Origin: Flavobacterium sp. NRK F7
GTDB lineage: Bacteria > Bacteroidota > Bacteroidia > Flavobacteriales > Flavobacteriaceae
Direction: 5' to 3'
Assembly: GCF_024054195.1 (NCBI RefSeq)
Contig: NZ_JAMXLB010000001.1
Location: 838,120 to 902,119, forward strand
Length of the DNA stretch: 64,000 nt
Position numbers and translations under genes: made by a program. The notes below the pieces were generated by a model. That model had not been told where the DNA came from. It worked only from the letters and a program-made list of their open reading frames with translations, and ran no database searches. Positions 35,928-45,295 of this stretch are shown here, piece after piece (positions within the stretch are counted from its first letter, which is position 1; every line of letters starts with the position of its first letter).

Positions 35928-37361
35928 TTATTGAACAACTAATTTTGTTGTATAAGAATCATCGTTATGATCTATTAGGTTTAATAAATAAACACCAGCT
36001 GATAAATCTGGAATAGCAACCGTAGTATTACCATTAATTTCTTTAGATAGTATCTTTTTACCAGATAAATCATATATAGTAATTTTTTGAGTAATAATGT
36101 TATTCGTATTTACAATGGTAAAACTTTCTTTAGCAGGGTTAGGATAAATTGCAAAACCATTTTTTTCAAAATCTTCCGTAGCAAGTGAAGTATCTGTAAT
36201 TTTATAAATAGTTCCATTATTAATTGCTGCAATGTATAGCTCTTTATTCAGGTCTTCTCCAAAAGTCACAAAGTTATTCCCTGAAAAAGGTGAAGTATAG
36301 CTCAAAGCACCCGTTGAGGTCACAATACCTATTCTTGAATCACAATAATCCGTAAATAAATATTTTCCTTGTAAGTTGGGATACATCACACCATTGTAAA
36401 CATATCCACCTGTTATCGAACAAGCGCCCGTTGAATGATTCACGTCAACAATTGGGAAGTCTAAAGCAGAAGCAGCTGGACAACCTGAAGTATTATAAGA
36501 AGTATTGCCTTCATAACATCTCCAACCATAATTCAAGTCATTGGGTAGTGGTGTTGTAGTTTTATTTACTTCTTCATGAGCTCCCTGCCCTACATCTGCA
36601 ATCCATAAATCTCCAGTAACACTATCAAATGAAAATTTCCATGGATTTCTTAAACCCAATGCCCAAATTTCCTCTTTTCCGGTTTGACCCACATATGGAT
36701 TGGTAGCAGGTATACTATAAAAAGGTGCAGTAGTTGCATTTACATCAATACGCAACATTTTTCCTAAATAGATACGAGAAGGATTAGCATTGTCAATAGT
36801 TGTATTTTGAGCATATCCTTGAGGATCACCACCACTACCGCCATCACCCATTCCAATATACAAATAACCATCTGGACCAAATTTAATGGAACCTCCATTA
36901 TGATTACTATACGGTTGGTTAATGGTCATTAGAATAGTACCAGTTGGATCTGCTTCATTGGAACTTGGTATTGTAACACTGTATCGTGCAATAACAGTAT
37001 TCCCAGAAGTATTTGTGTAATTTACAAAGAAATACCCATTGGTACTATAATCAGGATGAAACGCAAGGCCTAACAATCCTCGTTCGCCACCAGTACCAAT
37101 TAGTCCAGACAAATCTAAAAATGGAGTCGTGTTTACGGTTCCATTTGCATTTAGAATTTTAATAAGTCCACCTTGTTCTACTACAAATAATCTAGAATCT
37201 CCAGCATGAGTAATTTCTACAGGACTCGAAAAACCAGTGGCAAAAGATTGTAAACTGATGGTTTGTGCGAGTGAAAAAGTACTGAAGATAAAAAATACAA
37301 ATAATTGAGTTGGAGCCCATGCTTTTACAAGCGGACTTTTGAATGAGTTAATCGTTTTCAT
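35928..37361 (-). CDS. PQQ-dependent sugar dehydrogenase-family protein with T9SS sorting domain
   Basis: A 477-residue secreted protein. After a signal sequence (ends TFSLAQ) comes a six-bladed GSDH/soluble glucose dehydrogenase-type propeller (about 28-385). It shows SPVEITHAGDSRLFVVEQGG, GGERGLLGLAFHPDY, NHNGGSIKFGPDGYLYIGMGDGG and ALGLRNPWKFSFD, the usual quinone-pocket segments. The final 75 residues are a type A T9SS sorting domain (FAIYPNPAKESFTI, LSGKKILSKE, GVYLLNLI). It probably oxidises an aldose sugar outside the cell using PQQ and calcium, but the substrate is unknown. No PQQ synthesis genes are in the window. Confidence 0.88.
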   Translation of the reverse strand: MKTINSFKSPLVKAWAPTQLFVFFIFSTFSLAQTISLQSFATGFSSPVEITHAGDSRLFVVEQGGLIKILNANGTVNTTPFLDLSGLIGTGGERGLLGLAFHPDYSTNGYFFVNYTNTSGNTVIARYSVTIPSSNEADPTGTILMTINQPYSNHNGGSIKFGPDGYLYIGMGDGGSGGDPQGYAQNTTIDNANPSRIYLGKMLRIDVNATTAPFYSIPATNPYVGQTGKEEIWALGLRNPWKFSFDSVTGDLWIADVGQGAHEEVNKTTTPLPNDLNYGWRCYEGNTSYNTSGCPAASALDFPIVDVNHSTGACSITGGYVYNGVMYPNLQGKYLFTDYCDSRIGIVTSTGALSYTSPFSGNNFVTFGEDLNKELYIAAINNGTIYKITDTSLATEDFEKNGFAIYPNPAKESFTIVNTNNIITQKITIYDLSGKKILSKEINGNTTVAIPDLSAGVYLLNLIDHNDDSYTTKLVVQ

Positions 37362-37433
37362 AGTTTGTTTGTTTTTTATAGTTGCCTTGTAAAAATAGCG
37401 AAAATAAATTTCAAAACACTAATTATCAGAATA

Positions 37434-37466
37434 TAAAAAAGCCTATCGAGTTAAGATAGGCTTTTT
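37434..37466 (-). terminator. Terminator after the DUF4139 gene
   Basis: On the minus strand AAAAAGCCTATC-ttaactc-GATAGGCTTTTTT is an intrinsic terminator just after the stop at 37470. Confidence 0.85.
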
Positions 37467-37469
37467 GTA

Positions 37470-39086
37470 TTATAGATTGTCGATAATTTTGTCTTTTGGA
37501 TATTTCACTTTATAGCTAATTCTGAATTTCTTCGTTTCATTGGGTCTGAGATCTATTTTCCATGTTAAAACGCCCGTTTCTTCATTTGCCGAAGCTTTAT
37601 CTTTTTCTAGAAGTTCGATTGTGATTTCTTTATCGGTACTAATTGGATATTGATCTTTTAAAATCATATTAATAGCCTCCTTTTTATTGTTTCGTATAAT
37701 AAGATCGTAGGTAAATACTTGTTCTTTGTAAGAAGATAAAAATTTGGTTCCCGATTTGTCTACTACTTTTTCTCTTTTTATCGAAATCTTTTTATCTCTT
37801 CCCATGCTTAAATTTAAGGTGTCTGAAGTAGCATTTGCATTAATAAAGGTTTTCCCTACATAAGTACCTTCAAAAATAATATTGGCTTCACCAGGTAATA
37901 AATTAAACTTGGAATAATCGCTTAGTTCCGCTAATAAAAAAGCTTCTTTTTCTACTTTTGGAACGGCATAATATTTATAAGAAGCAGGTAATTGAATTTC
38001 TTTTAACGCTACACTATGGGCTTTTCCATTAGATAAAATATCATATGGAATGTCAATATCAAAGCTTACATTCAATTGATTTTCTGAAATTGTAGTATAA
38101 TCTGAAACAGTTGATTCACTTAAAGCAGCTTTGTCTTTTTCAACTGCTAATCCTGCTGCATAACCTTGAATAGAATTTAATGCGGAATTTTCTCTTTTAT
38201 AATTGCCATAATTTGGATAACCAAAACGCAAAAACCAAGCACTTAAAATAGGAGCTTCATTACTTTGATTTGGATTCCCACTTGATAAAGTTAATTTTAC
38301 TTTTTTCCAATCGATTCCTGTATTTTGAGTTACTTGCCCTTTGTATAGCATGTCAATAGGGCTACTAATACTTTCTGCTCTTAAATCATAAAAAGGATTC
38401 CAAGAGGCTCCTTGCGTTAAATAATTAATGTCTAAGTCAACGGTTCCAGCCAAATCATTCATTACTTGTAGAATTAATTTTCCTTTAGACGTTTTTTCTT
38501 CTTTTTGGGTATTAATTTCTAATTTGGAATTCAATGTAGCCAATTGTTCTCTTAATTTATTTTCTTTTTCAGAAAACGTATTTACGAGGTTACTCAATTC
38601 CGTTCTTTTACTAGTATAATAATCTACTAATTTCATCAATTCGGTAACGGTTAAAGTAGCATTTGCACCAGCTATTTGTTGGTTTTTGTCGAGTAATTCA
38701 ATGGTTTTGGAATGCGAGGTTTTTTGGTTTACAACTTTAGCAATTTCTTTGGTTACCCAATCGATACTATCTCGTACTTTTCTAATAGTAGGATTACTTT
38801 CATCAATTTCATATTCAGAAATATAATTTTTGGTAAACTGAACCGACAACACCGTAATGTTTTTTGGAGCATTAATTTGTACGGTACTTTCGTTTACATA
38901 ATCGGCTACATTTTTAATTACAATTTCACTATTGCCTTTGGGTAAAGTTACTGTAGTCGATTGCGATAATTCGGCACTGTTTACATAAACGGTTGCTGCA
39001 TTTACTTTTGCAGTGGTGAAAATGGGTTTTTGGGCCCAAATGGAAACACTTGCTACAAGCAGTAATCCTACAATTATTTTTTTCAT
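37470..39086 (-). CDS. DUF4139 domain-containing protein (mucoidy inhibitor MuiA family)
   Basis: A 538-residue exported protein with a signal peptide (MKKIIVGLLLVASVSIWAQ). A DUF4140 N-terminal domain carries AATVYVNSAELSQSTTVTLP and is followed by a coiled-coil segment (about 100-210). The DUF4139 C-terminal domain (about 215-538) contains YLTQGASWNPFYDLRA, DMLYKGQVTQNTGIDWKKVKL, LTLSSGNP and the ending TGVLTWKIDLRPNETKKFRISYKVKYPKD. The family is widespread, but its biochemical role is not established. It is 69 nt downstream of a VWA protein gene on the same strand and may be cotranscribed with it. Confidence 0.88.
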   Translation of the reverse strand: MKKIIVGLLLVASVSIWAQKPIFTTAKVNAATVYVNSAELSQSTTVTLPKGNSEIVIKNVADYVNESTVQINAPKNITVLSVQFTKNYISEYEIDESNPTIRKVRDSIDWVTKEIAKVVNQKTSHSKTIELLDKNQQIAGANATLTVTELMKLVDYYTSKRTELSNLVNTFSEKENKLREQLATLNSKLEINTQKEEKTSKGKLILQVMNDLAGTVDLDINYLTQGASWNPFYDLRAESISSPIDMLYKGQVTQNTGIDWKKVKLTLSSGNPNQSNEAPILSAWFLRFGYPNYGNYKRENSALNSIQGYAAGLAVEKDKAALSESTVSDYTTISENQLNVSFDIDIPYDILSNGKAHSVALKEIQLPASYKYYAVPKVEKEAFLLAELSDYSKFNLLPGEANIIFEGTYVGKTFINANATSDTLNLSMGRDKKISIKREKVVDKSGTKFLSSYKEQVFTYDLIIRNNKKEAINMILKDQYPISTDKEITIELLEKDKASANEETGVLTWKIDLRPNETKKFRISYKVKYPKDKIIDNL

Positions 39087-39155
39087 AAGACGATGTATTT
39101 ATATATTAAGATTGTTTTTGGTAACCAAAGGTTGGATTAAAGCCTAAAAAATGAA

Positions 39156-40331
39156 TTATTTTTCAACTTGATACCCTTTCTTTTGACCTAATTCGATAAT
39201 AGAAGTTGCAATGGCGTTCCCTAAATCGTCTTGTTTTTTCTCTTTTTTCATTTCAGAGTCTATGTATGCCTGACGTTTTTTGGCTAATACACTAATTTCT
39301 TTTTGAATTTTTTCTCTTTCAGCCGATTTTTGCGCCACATAGGTTTTAATTTCTGCTTTGCTTTTTCCTTTTAATTCTGCTGGTAATTCTTCTGACTTGA
39401 TTTGATCCAAGGCTTTTTCATCTTCACTTACTTTATCCACTAAATCCCAACTTTCATTTTTGTAAACCGCTTTGGATTTACTTACCGAACGTTCTACATA
39501 ATTCGCTTTGGAAACACTTTCTGCATTGGCATCCTGTGCCATCTGATTCATTTTCTTATCAGCCCCTTTTCGTCCATAACTTACATAGGTTTCATTGATT
39601 TTTTGATTGTATAAAGTAATCTCATCATCATAAGGCGTATTAATATAGCGTACACGTTCGTTGGAATCAATATTAAAATATTTTCCATTTCCCGTTATAG
39701 CACCATCTTGCCAAAATGTACGAATACCTTCTTCATGATTACCACAAAATATCGTATTAATGTAAATGTCTTGTTGTAAAGCATTTTTTACCGCTTCTTT
39801 ATAATTTACATTTCCTTGATTGAAAGGTTCGTTTCCAGCGATATACACTAATTTCATGTTTTTATTGCCATCTTTCCAAGTCAATTGTTTCACCGCATCT
39901 TGAATAACAGCTCCGCAATATTCTTCACCACCATTGGTACGCAATGCAAATAATTTTTCGGATATTAAGTCTAAATCATTGGTCAAAGGAGCCACTTGTC
40001 TGATGTAATTAGATGCAGATGACAAACCATCATTACCATATTCATATAATCCAATTTCAATTTCTGGAGTTTTTCCTTCATATTTTAAAGTAGTCAACGT
40101 ATTTACGATGTTCCATAAACGCGATTTGGCCTGTTCAATTAACCCGTCCATACTGTTAGAGGTATCTAAAAGAATAGCAACCTGAATTTTGTTGTCAGAA
40201 AGTGGTTTTTCAATTGTTTTTTCTACGGCAACTTCAGGGTTTGTCAAATTTTCTGCTTTACTGTTATGGCAGCTTCCAAAAGTTAAAGTGGATGCCAATA
40301 AAGTGCTGATGTATACGATTTTAGTTTTCAT
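39156..40331 (-). CDS. VWA domain-containing lipoprotein
   Basis: A 391-residue envelope protein. The signal ends in a lipobox-like Cys (LTFGSCHN). The von Willebrand factor A domain (about 48-235) has an intact MIDAS start, VAILLDTSNSMDGLIEQAK, and later metal-site segments (RTNGGEEYCGAV, VYIAGNEPFNQG). The C-terminal half is charged and helical (KAEIKTYVAQKSAEREKIQK). Such proteins bind ligands through a metal ion. The partner is unknown. It is upstream of the DUF4139 gene and divergent from the histidine kinase gene. Confidence 0.87.
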   Translation of the reverse strand: MKTKIVYISTLLASTLTFGSCHNSKAENLTNPEVAVEKTIEKPLSDNKIQVAILLDTSNSMDGLIEQAKSRLWNIVNTLTTLKYEGKTPEIEIGLYEYGNDGLSSASNYIRQVAPLTNDLDLISEKLFALRTNGGEEYCGAVIQDAVKQLTWKDGNKNMKLVYIAGNEPFNQGNVNYKEAVKNALQQDIYINTIFCGNHEEGIRTFWQDGAITGNGKYFNIDSNERVRYINTPYDDEITLYNQKINETYVSYGRKGADKKMNQMAQDANAESVSKANYVERSVSKSKAVYKNESWDLVDKVSEDEKALDQIKSEELPAELKGKSKAEIKTYVAQKSAEREKIQKEISVLAKKRQAYIDSEMKKEKKQDDLGNAIATSIIELGQKKGYQVEK

Positions 40332-40359
40332 GATAAATAATTTTTGTAGTTATTTGATT

Positions 40360-40367
40360 CAAATTTA
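40360..40367 (-). promoter_or_regulatory. -7 promoter element (TAAATTTG) of the VWA gene
   Basis: On the minus strand an exact TAnnTTTG box 28 nt before the ATG at 40331. Confidence 0.55.
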
Positions 40368-40483
40368 GGAGGATAATCAAGGCTAATTTTGGAGACTTGG
40401 TGAAAAGGGCTTTTCACTTGGTAAACCAATAAAATAATAAACGGTAAAAAAATTATCTTTACATTGTATAATTAAACCATGCA

Positions 40484-42328
40484 ATGCAAGTAAAAAAAAT
40501 TACATATTTCTTTCTTTTATTTTTTATAATGTCTTTACAGGTAAAGGCTCAGGATACTATTAAAGACAAAAAAGCCAAAGTGTCTTTATCTAAATCAGTT
40601 GAAAAATTAGAGCGTTCCATTGATACCAATGATGATTTTAAGACCGCAAAGAACTATGAAGAATTGGCTTTGGTTTACCAAAAAAAAGGCGATTTAGCTA
40701 AAGCGGAAGAATTTTATAAGAAGGCAGAAGCTCTTTATACCAAATTAAAAAAGGCAGAAGATAAAATGAGAGTAACGCGTTCTATTGCTCAAGTGCAGGA
40801 GAGACAAAACAAAATGGTTCCAGCCATTCAAAGTTATGAAAATGCAGGTCGAATTGCAGATGATGAAATGTCTCAACAATTAAATTATAATGATGCCAAC
40901 CGTTTACGCAACCAAAGCAACCCAAAAGCTCAATCGGATTATATTAATTCGAATATCCAATTATTAGAAGAAAAATCAAAAGATAAATTAGTAAAAGAAT
41001 CTAAAAAAGTGGCTCTTAAAGAAGAGGTTGCCAATGCTTATGTTCAAAAAGCAGAAGCCGATTTATCTGCAGCTGAAACAGCAGAAGCAATTGAAAGTTA
41101 TAAAAGTGCTTTAGATTATGTGAATGATGATACTGAGGAAGCCATTAAAATAAAGAATAAAATAGCAGAAGTATATAAAGAAGAAAACGAGTATGAAAAA
41201 GCATTAACCATTCAATTGAACTTATTGGATGAAGCGAGAAAAAATAAAGATTATGATACCGAAATAAAGCAATTACAAGAAGTAGCCGAGATTTATTTCC
41301 AATTTAATCAACCTGAAAAAGGCGTTCAGTCGTTAAAAGAATCCTATACTCTAGCTAGTGAAAAAGGGAATACTAAAGAAGTTAAGAATAGTTTAAATCA
41401 ATTAGTGGCATATTATAAATCAAAAGGGGACGACAAAGAAAGTGTGTTGCTTTATGATGATTTTCTAAATCATTTTGATGATATTGTAGCTGCAGATAGT
41501 TCTTTAATAGAGGATAAAGTATTTCAAATTTCCGAAAAGAAGATTTTACAATTAGAAAAAGAAAAAGCTCTAAAAGACGAATTAATTAGCAAAAAGAACC
41601 GATTCAATTATTTTTTGATTGGCTCTTTAGCGTTACTTTTTATCTTTTTTGCACTGATTGTAAAAGCTTTGTACGCAATTAAGACAAAGAATAAAAAAAT
41701 TGCCTTACAATCTTTACGAAGAGAAATGAATCCGCATTTTATTTTCAATAGTTTGAATAGCGTAAACCAATTTATTTCTGAAAATAAAGAATTAGAAGCC
41801 AATAAATACTTGAGTTCGTATTCTCATTTAATGCGAAACATGATGGAAAATTCCAACAAAGACTTTATTAGTATTAGTAATGAACTGGAACAATTAAAAA
41901 AGTATCTCGCGTTAGAACATTTGCGTTTTCAAGATCAATTTGAGTACCAAATTAGTATAGACGAACAAATTGATACCGAAGTTACCTTTATTCCAAACAT
42001 GATTTTACAGCCACATTTAGAAAATGCTATTTGGCATGGATTGCGTTATAAAGAAGGCAAAGGCAACTTACTTTTACAATTTCAATTGCTTACTAAAAAA
42101 GTGCAAATTACAATTGAAGATGATGGTATTGGGTTAACCCAAAGTCAAGCTCTAAAAACCGTTAATCAAAAAGTGCATCAATCCAGAGGAACGACCAATA
42201 CTTTGGAACGGATTAAATTATTGAATGAGTTGTATAAAATGAATATTAGTTTTTCTATTACAGAAAAAGAAGCACCAGAAACGGGAACCATAGTCGTTAT
42301 TACCGTACCTTTATTAGATAAAATATGA
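40484..42328 (+). CDS. LytS-type sensor histidine kinase with TPR sensor region
   Basis: A 614-residue membrane kinase. A signal-like helix (ends LQVKAQ) is followed by an extracytoplasmic TPR region (about 50-340; NYEELALVYQKKGDLAKAEEF and AEVYKEENEYEKALTIQ) and a membrane helix (about 375-400). The His_kinase domain then carries the phospho-acceptor motif MNPHFIFNSLNSV (His near residue 417). The C-terminal ATPase domain has LQPHLENAIWHGLRY and EDDGIGL. An upstream ATG at 40479 is out of frame and stops at once. The stop overlaps the start of the response regulator (ATGA), indicating a coupled two-component pair. Confidence 0.92.
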   Translation: MQVKKITYFFLLFFIMSLQVKAQDTIKDKKAKVSLSKSVEKLERSIDTNDDFKTAKNYEELALVYQKKGDLAKAEEFYKKAEALYTKLKKAEDKMRVTRSIAQVQERQNKMVPAIQSYENAGRIADDEMSQQLNYNDANRLRNQSNPKAQSDYINSNIQLLEEKSKDKLVKESKKVALKEEVANAYVQKAEADLSAAETAEAIESYKSALDYVNDDTEEAIKIKNKIAEVYKEENEYEKALTIQLNLLDEARKNKDYDTEIKQLQEVAEIYFQFNQPEKGVQSLKESYTLASEKGNTKEVKNSLNQLVAYYKSKGDDKESVLLYDDFLNHFDDIVAADSSLIEDKVFQISEKKILQLEKEKALKDELISKKNRFNYFLIGSLALLFIFFALIVKALYAIKTKNKKIALQSLRREMNPHFIFNSLNSVNQFISENKELEANKYLSSYSHLMRNMMENSNKDFISISNELEQLKKYLALEHLRFQDQFEYQISIDEQIDTEVTFIPNMILQPHLENAIWHGLRYKEGKGNLLLQFQLLTKKVQITIEDDGIGLTQSQALKTVNQKVHQSRGTTNTLERIKLLNELYKMNISFSITEKEAPETGTIVVITVPLLDKI

Positions 42329-43074
42329 CAGGATTACAAAAGATAAGAAGTGTTATTGTTGAAGATGAAACAGCCGCTAGAGAGGTGTTAAAAAACTATC
42401 TCAACAAGTATTGTCCGCAAGTCGAAATTATTGGTGAAGCGGCTAATATCAAAGAAGCAGTACCTTTGTTGCATGATTTGGAGCCACAATTGGTTTTTTT
42501 GGATGTGGAAATGCCTTTTGGAAATGCTTTTGATGTGTTAGAAGCTTGTAAAGATTTGCAATTTGAAACCATTTTTGTTACTGCTTTTTCCGAATATTCT
42601 TTAAAAGCCTTAAATCAAAGTGCGGCTTATTATTTACTGAAACCCATTAGTATAGAAGAATTAATTGTAGCCGTTAACAAAGTGCAGCAACAGTTAGCAA
42701 AACACGATTTAATCAATCGGAATAAAATTATTGTAGAAAATTTCAGAGAGCCAAAGCCCGAGAAACAACAAGTCATTTTGCCTACTTTGGAAGGGTTCGA
42801 AGTGGTTCAAATGAAAGATATTGTGCGCTTAAAAGGCAATGGTAATTTTACTGATTTGCATTTAGTCGACGGTTCTAAAAAAATGGTGTGTCGGTTTTTA
42901 AAACATTTTTCAGAAATTTTACCGTTTCCATTTTTACGGGTTCACAAATCACATATTATCAATGTTAATTTTGTGAAAGCGTATAACAAAGGAGGTTTTA
43001 TTACGCTGCAAGATGATTCGGAAATTGAAATTTCCAGTACCTATAAAGATGATTTTTTGAGTAAGTTTAAGTAA
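42325..43074 (+). CDS. LytTR-family response regulator
   Basis: A 249-residue regulator partnered with the kinase just upstream (4-bp overlap). The receiver domain (about 8-125) has acidic residues E13-D14, the phosphorylated D60 in LVFLDVEMP, the switch Thr in IFVTAFSEY and Lys in YYLLKPISIEEL. The LytTR DNA-binding domain (about 145-245) shows IVRLKGNGNFTDLHLVDG and FLRVHKSHIINVNFVKAYNKG. The target genes cannot be named from this window; no tandem LytTR sites were recognised. Confidence 0.94.
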   Translation: MTGLQKIRSVIVEDETAAREVLKNYLNKYCPQVEIIGEAANIKEAVPLLHDLEPQLVFLDVEMPFGNAFDVLEACKDLQFETIFVTAFSEYSLKALNQSAAYYLLKPISIEELIVAVNKVQQQLAKHDLINRNKIIVENFREPKPEKQQVILPTLEGFEVVQMKDIVRLKGNGNFTDLHLVDGSKKMVCRFLKHFSEILPFPFLRVHKSHIINVNFVKAYNKGGFITLQDDSEIEISSTYKDDFLSKFK

Positions 43075-43088
43075 AGAAGAACCATTTT

Positions 43089-43940
43089 ATGCATTTACAA
43101 ATTACAACCACACAATTAGAACAGTTTTACGAACAAGGTTTTGTAAAAATAGAAAATTGTTTGTCTCTAGCATTATTACAAAAATTGCGTACTTTTTTCG
43201 ATGAGGTAATAGCTGATGAAAATGACTTCCAAAAAGTAACCATTTCTGTTGGAGAAAAAAAGTTCATTACGAATGTGGAATTGTTGTGTTATAAAAATAA
43301 TTTAGCCTGTTTAGAATTGTTGGGCTTACCTTTTTTATTAGACATGGCTCAAAAAATTTGCGGGCCCGATTTTTTTGCGATTCAAGAATTTGCGGTAATT
43401 AAAAACTCGGGTGACCAATTACCTGTTTTATGGCATCAAGATATGATGCACCAACGCACAGGCAATTGCTTTACGGTGGGCATTTATGTAGATGATGCAC
43501 ATGCAGGTGATGGTGCTTTAAAAGTGGTTCCCAAAAGCCATTTGAGTTCAAAAGCCATTTGTGAATTGGCACAAGATGAAGCTATTGAAGTGCCTATGAA
43601 AGCAGGTGATATTTTGGTTCACGATATGATGTTGGCGCATAGTTCGGGTATTTTGCAAAAGAATGAAAAAAGACGTGTCATTTATTTTGAATTTTTATCA
43701 GCCAAACAAGTCGCTACAGAAGAAATTTATACAGCTGAATTAGTGGCAAATAGAACCCAACTGTTAGCTGTTGCCACCAGTTATTACCACTTGCAAAATC
43801 CTTTATTGCCACAATTTCAGTGGGAAAAAGAGGTAACTTGCTATGAAAACGAAGCGCAAATTAGAACCGCTTTACATGGTATTTATGCAATGCCAATTCA
43901 CGCCAAGCCGTCTAATTATTGTTTTGAATTACCCAAATAA
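43089..43940 (+). CDS. Phytanoyl-CoA dioxygenase (PhyH)-family protein
   Basis: A 283-residue Fe(II)/2-oxoglutarate oxygenase fold. The iron-binding pair His-x-Asp is in VLWHQDMMHQ. The distal His lies in MLAHSSGIL and the 2-oxoglutarate-binding Arg in EKRRVIYFEF. The intervening DDAHAGDGALKVVPKSHL is typical of the family. The substrate is unknown. The gene starts 14 nt after the response regulator stop and may be cotranscribed. Its 3' end overlaps the end of the convergent radA by 12 bp. Confidence 0.87.
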   Translation: MHLQITTTQLEQFYEQGFVKIENCLSLALLQKLRTFFDEVIADENDFQKVTISVGEKKFITNVELLCYKNNLACLELLGLPFLLDMAQKICGPDFFAIQEFAVIKNSGDQLPVLWHQDMMHQRTGNCFTVGIYVDDAHAGDGALKVVPKSHLSSKAICELAQDEAIEVPMKAGDILVHDMMLAHSSGILQKNEKRRVIYFEFLSAKQVATEEIYTAELVANRTQLLAVATSYYHLQNPLLPQFQWEKEVTCYENEAQIRTALHGIYAMPIHAKPSNYCFELPK

Positions 43941-45290
43941 TTCGCTAACTACATCTTCAATTTTGGATACTAAAACCACTTTGATAGCGGTATTTTTTAA
44001 GGTAATTTTATTGTGTTTTGAAACCAAAATAGTAGTAAAACCTAGTTTTTCTGCTTCTTGAATGCGTTGGTCTATTCGGTTAACAGGTCTAATTTCACCT
44101 GAAAGACCTACTTCACCTGCAAAACAAAAACCTTCTTCAATACTGATGTCTTCGTTTGAAGATAAAATAGCAGCCACAACAGCCAAATCAATAGCAGTAT
44201 CATCAACTGAAATCCCTCCTGTAACATTCAAAAAAACATCCTTCATACCTAAACGAAAACCTGCTCTTTTCTCTAAAACAGCTAAAATCATGTTCAAACG
44301 TTTGGCATTATATCCTGTCGTACTTCGCTGCGGTGTTCCGTAAACTGCCGAACTTACTAAAGATTGAATTTCGATCATTAAAGGACGCATTCCTTCCAAT
44401 GTACAAGCAATTGCTGTTCCTGATAAAGCCTCTTCTTTGTGCGAAATTAAAATTTCAGATGGATTGTCTACTTCTCGTAAACCATTGCCTAGCATTTCAT
44501 AAATACCTAGTTCCGCTGTGGAGCCAAAACGGTTTTTTAGAGAACGCAAAATACGATACACGTGATTACGATCGCCTTCAAATTGGAGTACCGTATCCAC
44601 CATATGTTCCAAAATTTTTGGACCAGCAATAGTACCGTCTTTAGTAATATGGCCAATTAAAATTACAGGAACATTCGTCTCTTTAGCAAATTTAATCAGT
44701 TCTGCGGTACATTCTCTAATTTGAGAAATACTACCTGCTGAAGATTCTATATAATCGGTGTGTAAGGTTTGTATCGAATCTATAATGACAATTTCTGGTT
44801 CCATTTCCTGAATTTGTCTGAAAATATTTTGTGTTTTGGTTTCTGTAAGAATGTAACAATTGTCGCTATTGGGAACAATACGTTCCGCACGCATTTTAAT
44901 TTGTTTTTGACTTTCTTCACCAGAAACATATAAAGTTTTATAAGGTAATTTTAAAGAAATTTGAAGTAAAAGCGTACTTTTTCCAATTCCTGGTTCTCCT
45001 CCTAAAAGGGTTAAAGAACCAGGAACTAAACCACCACCTAATACACGATTCAATTCGTTGTCTGTGGTGTTGAGTCGGATTTCTTGTGCCGAATCAATTT
45101 CTTTAATTAATAAAGGTTTAGGTGCTTTGGATACCGAATTGCTTTCTGTTTTCCATGCCTTTTTTTCTTCTTTTTGAAAGACTTCTTCTACAATGGTATT
45201 CCATTCTTTACAGGCATGACATTGACCTTGCCATTTAGAAAAAGAAGTCCCACAATTCTGACAAAAAAAAGCTGTTTTTACCTTAGCCAT
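43929..45290 (-). CDS. radA: DNA repair protein RadA
   Basis: A 453-residue RecA-like ATPase that speeds branch migration during recombination. The N-terminal zinc finger is intact (CQNCGTSFSKWQGQCHACKEW). The Walker A motif is GGEPGIGKSTLL and the RadA-specific motif KNRFGST. A C-terminal Lon-protease-like domain (about 270-453) follows, without an expected catalytic Ser-Lys pair. The gene lies 5 nt downstream of the esterase-like gene and is last in the leftward panC group. Confidence 0.96.
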   Translation of the reverse strand: MAKVKTAFFCQNCGTSFSKWQGQCHACKEWNTIVEEVFQKEEKKAWKTESNSVSKAPKPLLIKEIDSAQEIRLNTTDNELNRVLGGGLVPGSLTLLGGEPGIGKSTLLLQISLKLPYKTLYVSGEESQKQIKMRAERIVPNSDNCYILTETKTQNIFRQIQEMEPEIVIIDSIQTLHTDYIESSAGSISQIRECTAELIKFAKETNVPVILIGHITKDGTIAGPKILEHMVDTVLQFEGDRNHVYRILRSLKNRFGSTAELGIYEMLGNGLREVDNPSEILISHKEEALSGTAIACTLEGMRPLMIEIQSLVSSAVYGTPQRSTTGYNAKRLNMILAVLEKRAGFRLGMKDVFLNVTGGISVDDTAIDLAVVAAILSSNEDISIEEGFCFAGEVGLSGEIRPVNRIDQRIQEAEKLGFTTILVSKHNKITLKNTAIKVVLVSKIEDVVSELFG

Positions 45291-45295
45291 ATTTT

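Noticed and set aside
43929-43940. 12-bp overlap of convergent PhyH and radA ends as an annotation error
   Set aside because: Both frames keep family-typical sequence to near their stop codons, and short convergent overlaps also occur between the TetR and CYTH genes.
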